A stretch of 64,000 bases of DNA, taken from Planctomycetota bacterium. GTDB taxonomy: Bacteria; Planctomycetota; Phycisphaerae; UBA1845. The notes beneath the pieces were generated by a model. It was not told where the DNA came from. It did no database searches and saw only the letters and a list, made by a program, of their open reading frames with translations. This document shows, one piece after another, positions 61,594 through 64,000 of the stretch. The translations under genes and the position numbers were made by a program. The stretch lies in the NCBI GenBank assembly GCA_024278775.1, contig JAJRSP010000132.1, forward strand, positions 1-64,000, written 5' to 3'. How positions within the stretch are numbered: the first letter of the stretch is position 1; every line of letters starts with the position of its first letter.

Positions 61594-62934
61594 TCACCAC
61601 GCCACGCGCGTCAGATCCTCAGGGCCATCGGCCTGCTCGTACATCTCGTGAGATGGCGGCGTCCCCCACGTCAAAGCCACCAATAACGCCAGCAGGGGCT
61701 CTACCGGCGCGCGAAACCGAACCTGAACGTGTGTGGCGATGTAGACAATGGAAAACAACAAAACGATCCCGAGGAGCCATCGAGCGGGAACCGTCAGCCT
61801 TCGACGGACCGCCATCGCCACGAGCCACATCAGCAGCTCAAGCGATGCAAACGCCGCACCAACCGCCCGCGTCATCGAGCGAGGCCAACCACTTCGACCG
61901 GGCGAGACATGTGAATAGACCGTGCCGAGCCAGTAATCCACGGCGCGGACACCAACCAACCTCACATACCGGACCGGATCCGCCAGGATGCTCGCCCTCG
62001 CTCGATCACGACACTCCGCGATGTACGCCTGTTCTCCCATCGCAGCCACATGGGTTTGCACCTCGTCGTTGAGCAGTGGAAACTGCCGCGAATAGACGGC
62101 TCCACCCTCCACGTCCGCCTCGGGACAGACCCCCAACCAAAACTCCAACCCAAGCCCTCCGCGAATGTACATGAGTTCGCCGGATTGCAAGTAGTTTCTC
62201 ACCGTCCACGGGGTGACAGCCACAAACCAGCCGCTCACGACAATCAACACACCCACGCTAACCGGACGACACTGCCACCCGAATCGGCGAGAAAGAGGCC
62301 ACAACACGATCAGCGGGTAAGCCACCGTCAACGCCGGATTCACTTGCGCGAGAACTCCCAGCCACACGCCAAATGCCACCCAATGGCACCATCTACGATC
62401 TCCGTCGTCGCCCAAACGAACCGACCACCAGACCGTCACTACCACACCAAGCGAAAATAGACACGTATCCCAAACGAGATGTGTGTACCCCAGGAGCATC
62501 GGATTGATGCTCGTCAGGGCGGCGGCCATCCACGCCACACGAACACCGCCGAGCCGAAGGCCTATCAGGAAAACACCCACCACGACAAAAGCCCCGGCCA
62601 CCGCACCGACCATCGCCAGCACCCAAGATGACAGCGGCGTCTCCACACCGCATACGCGATAGACGCCGGCCACAACCGCGACATACACCGGCGGCATCAG
62701 AGTGGAAGAAGTCGCGGACGCGTCATCGACAATGAGTGAACTGAGCAACGCCCCATGCTGCAGCAGACGCGCGCCGGCCATGATGTATTCGCGGTATTGA
62801 TCGTGTGCGGCCGCGCCATGCGCCCGCGGCATGGCCCCCCACGCCACGCCCATCCGAAGCACCAACGAACCCAAGAAAAGGAGCGTCAAACTCCGACGCA
62901 GAGAAGATGGGCCTCGCAACGGCACCATCGACAT
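61594..62934 (-). CDS. ArnT/PMT-like membrane glycosyltransferase
   Basis: 446 residues, about 10-11 predicted membrane segments. The first loop after helix 1 has AHDQYREYIMAGARLL, where a conserved Asp is expected in GT-C enzymes such as the GT39/ArnT families, and INPMLLGYTHLVWD and PWTVRNYL segments fit the family. Substrate unknown. The ATG at 62932-62934 overlaps the upstream stop (TGATG), so it is coupled to the small membrane protein gene; an earlier ATG at 63000 is less likely. Confidence 0.75.
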   Translation of the reverse strand: MSMVPLRGPSSLRRSLTLLFLGSLVLRMGVAWGAMPRAHGAAAHDQYREYIMAGARLLQHGALLSSLIVDDASATSSTLMPPVYVAVVAGVYRVCGVETPLSSWVLAMVGAVAGAFVVVGVFLIGLRLGGVRVAWMAAALTSINPMLLGYTHLVWDTCLFSLGVVVTVWWSVRLGDDGDRRWCHWVAFGVWLGVLAQVNPALTVAYPLIVLWPLSRRFGWQCRPVSVGVLIVVSGWFVAVTPWTVRNYLQSGELMYIRGGLGLEFWLGVCPEADVEGGAVYSRQFPLLNDEVQTHVAAMGEQAYIAECRDRARASILADPVRYVRLVGVRAVDYWLGTVYSHVSPGRSGWPRSMTRAVGAAFASLELLMWLVAMAVRRRLTVPARWLLGIVLLFSIVYIATHVQVRFRAPVEPLLALLVALTWGTPPSHEMYEQADGPEDLTRVAW

Positions 62935-63497
62935 CAGCCGCCTGAGCCCGTGTTGGCTCGAACCGAAGCACGCGACCGAACGTAGCGAAGGAGAAGCCAT
63001 CCTCCGAATATCGCCCCCAAACCGAGCAGCGTCACGAACTGATCTCCTACGGCCTCTCGATACGGAAGCTCAACCTCGGGAATCACCGCCTCGGAGCCGT
63101 CGGCGAAATGAAGCGTCATCTCACCCTGGACATGCCGCGCCCCACCGGCCGCGAGTTGCAGCCGAAACTCCGCAGACCGACCCACCCGGATTCCATCAGA
63201 CGCAGACGGCGCCCGCGCGACGCACACCCCCGGTCGATCCTCCACCCCCACGCCCACGAGGTATGTCGATTCGCTCGTATCCCAACCATCCGGTGCCACA
63301 AACGCACCACCCCGGTAATGGGGGAACGAAACGTAGATCAGCGGGGAATCGCGGCGATTCGTGATAACCCAGGTGTAGACCTGCCCCGTCACATCGGCAC
63401 CACCGCGAACCACCGCGGCGGGTTCAGCGCCGCCGGCCATCGACACCACGGACACCGCCCACACGACACTAGACAACGGGATGACTCCATTCATCAC
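62934..63497 (-). CDS. Small secreted/membrane protein, unknown
   Basis: 187 residues. It has a signal peptide (VIPLSSVVWAVSVVSMAGG), a beta-rich body (GQVYTWVITNRRDSPLIYVSFPHYRGG and so on) and one C-terminal membrane segment (FVTLLGLGAIFGGWLLL) with a basic end. I do not recognise a family. It is 21 bp from the M16 peptidase end and coupled to the glycosyltransferase gene. Confidence 0.7.
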   Translation of the reverse strand: MMNGVIPLSSVVWAVSVVSMAGGAEPAAVVRGGADVTGQVYTWVITNRRDSPLIYVSFPHYRGGAFVAPDGWDTSESTYLVGVGVEDRPGVCVARAPSASDGIRVGRSAEFRLQLAAGGARHVQGEMTLHFADGSEAVIPEVELPYREAVGDQFVTLLGLGAIFGGWLLLRYVRSRASVRANTGSGG

Positions 63498-63518
63498 CCG
63501 TGACTTACCCCCAACCCC

Positions 63519-64000
63519 CTATCGCGTCAATGTGTCCGGGTCTCGCAGCGGAAGCTCAGTCACTTTGCCAAACGCATCCAGGTGAAGATCGGGTGCTTTA
63601 TCATGCCCCCCTTTGCGAATCGCAGACGAATCACCCACGGCCAGGATCACCAACTCATCCGGATGCAGGTATTTCTTGGCCACCCGCAGCACGTCGTCCG
63701 GCGTGACACGTTTGATGCGGTCGACATAGCTTTGCCAGAACCCCGGATCACGCCCCGTGTATTCGTCGGCGAGGTAAGTCCTCAAAATCGCCATTTTGTT
63801 TGGGAATCGCTGGGGGAAACTCTCGACGGCGAAGGCCACGGCATCATCCACGTCCTGCTGCGAAACTTTTTCGTTACGAATACGGTTGATCTCTTCCAAC
63901 ACGATCTTCGTGGCGTATGCGCAGGAGTTGCTTTTGCTCTGGAACCAAGCCGTAAAATCACCGGGGTAATAGACACCCTGTTCAAACCGGGCACCCGTGT
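63519..64000 (-). CDS. M16-family peptidase, C-terminal part (cut by window edge)
   Basis: Only the last about 160 residues are present; the frame is open to base 64000. SNSCAYATKIVLEEINRIRNEKVSQQDVDDA, VESFPQRFPNK, FWQSYVDRIKRVTPDDVLRVAKKYLHPDELVILAVGD match the C-terminal domain of M16 (insulinase/pitrilysin-like) zinc peptidases or their processing-peptidase relatives. The HxxEH motif would lie upstream, outside the window, so catalytic competence cannot be judged. Confidence 0.8.
   Translation of the reverse strand, partial: TGARFEQGVYYPGDFTAWFQSKSNSCAYATKIVLEEINRIRNEKVSQQDVDDAVAFAVESFPQRFPNKMAILRTYLADEYTGRDPGFWQSYVDRIKRVTPDDVLRVAKKYLHPDELVILAVGDSSAIRKGGHDKAPDLHLDAFGKVTELPLRDPDTLTR

Overview
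The window looks like the chromosome of a Planctomycetota bacterium, probably a Phycisphaerae-like lineage. That placement is inferred from several traits seen together: a secreted protein with a C-terminal dockerin/EF-hand tail, TolB-like and thrombospondin type-3 repeat surface proteins, UvrA genes duplicated and fused, many multiheme cytochromes, a Rieske/cytochrome b operon carrying a GltD-like subunit, and weak or absent Shine-Dalgarno sites on many genes. I see no rRNA or tRNA gene, CRISPR array, transposase gene or prophage.

Layout. 1-3.1 kb: infC and thrS, in the usual thrS-infC order. 3.4-11.7 kb: a 39-residue hydrophobic micro-ORF, a CBM9-like protein and two UvrA genes. One UvrA gene is only an N-terminal half; the other is a C-terminal half fused to a whole second UvrA. 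Both carry an in-frame copy of the same 114-bp palindromic repeat. 11.8-19.6 kb: mostly housekeeping genes (HIT protein, dGTPase-like HD protein, trmB, smpB) with an ECF sigma/anti-sigma pair and a PDZ-like secreted protein. 19.6-22.9 kb: a secreted aspartic protease-like protein and a class A beta-lactamase-like protein.

23.0-31.9 kb: a seven-gene, tightly coupled minus-strand operon. It encodes a pentaheme lipoprotein, an outer-membrane beta-barrel, two NHL-repeat lipoproteins and cytochromes with 12, about 6 and 4 hemes, and a monoheme lipoprotein is divergent from it. The set has all the parts expected of a porin-cytochrome conduit moving electrons across the outer membrane. 32.2-39.0 kb: two related TolB-like repeat proteins (7 and 14 repeats) and a small lipoprotein. 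39.2-43.3 kb: four 11-bp direct repeats precede an ABC transporter with a degenerate ATPase, a nucleotidyltransferase and a CDP-glycerol glycerophosphotransferase-like enzyme, which suggests a phosphopolyol surface polymer.

43.3-59.1 kb: a large respiratory locus, all on the minus strand. In transcription order it holds a GltD-like flavoprotein with ferredoxin domains, a Rieske protein, a long cytochrome b, a decaheme cytochrome with six tandem class-I modules, a NapA-type molybdoenzyme, two Tat-type ferredoxins (NapG-like), two NapH-like polyferredoxins carrying extra periplasmic domains, and a hemerythrin. No NapB, NapC or NapD is seen, so the decaheme protein is the obvious candidate to link the quinol-oxidising complex to the molybdoenzyme. 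59.8-64 kb: rpiB, a TsaC-phosphatase fusion, an ArnT-like membrane glycosyltransferase, a small membrane protein and the C-terminal end of an M16 peptidase.

The two redox clusters are the most striking content: one would carry electrons between the quinone pool and a periplasmic molybdoenzyme, and the other could carry them through the outer membrane. Functions are inferred from families and context only.
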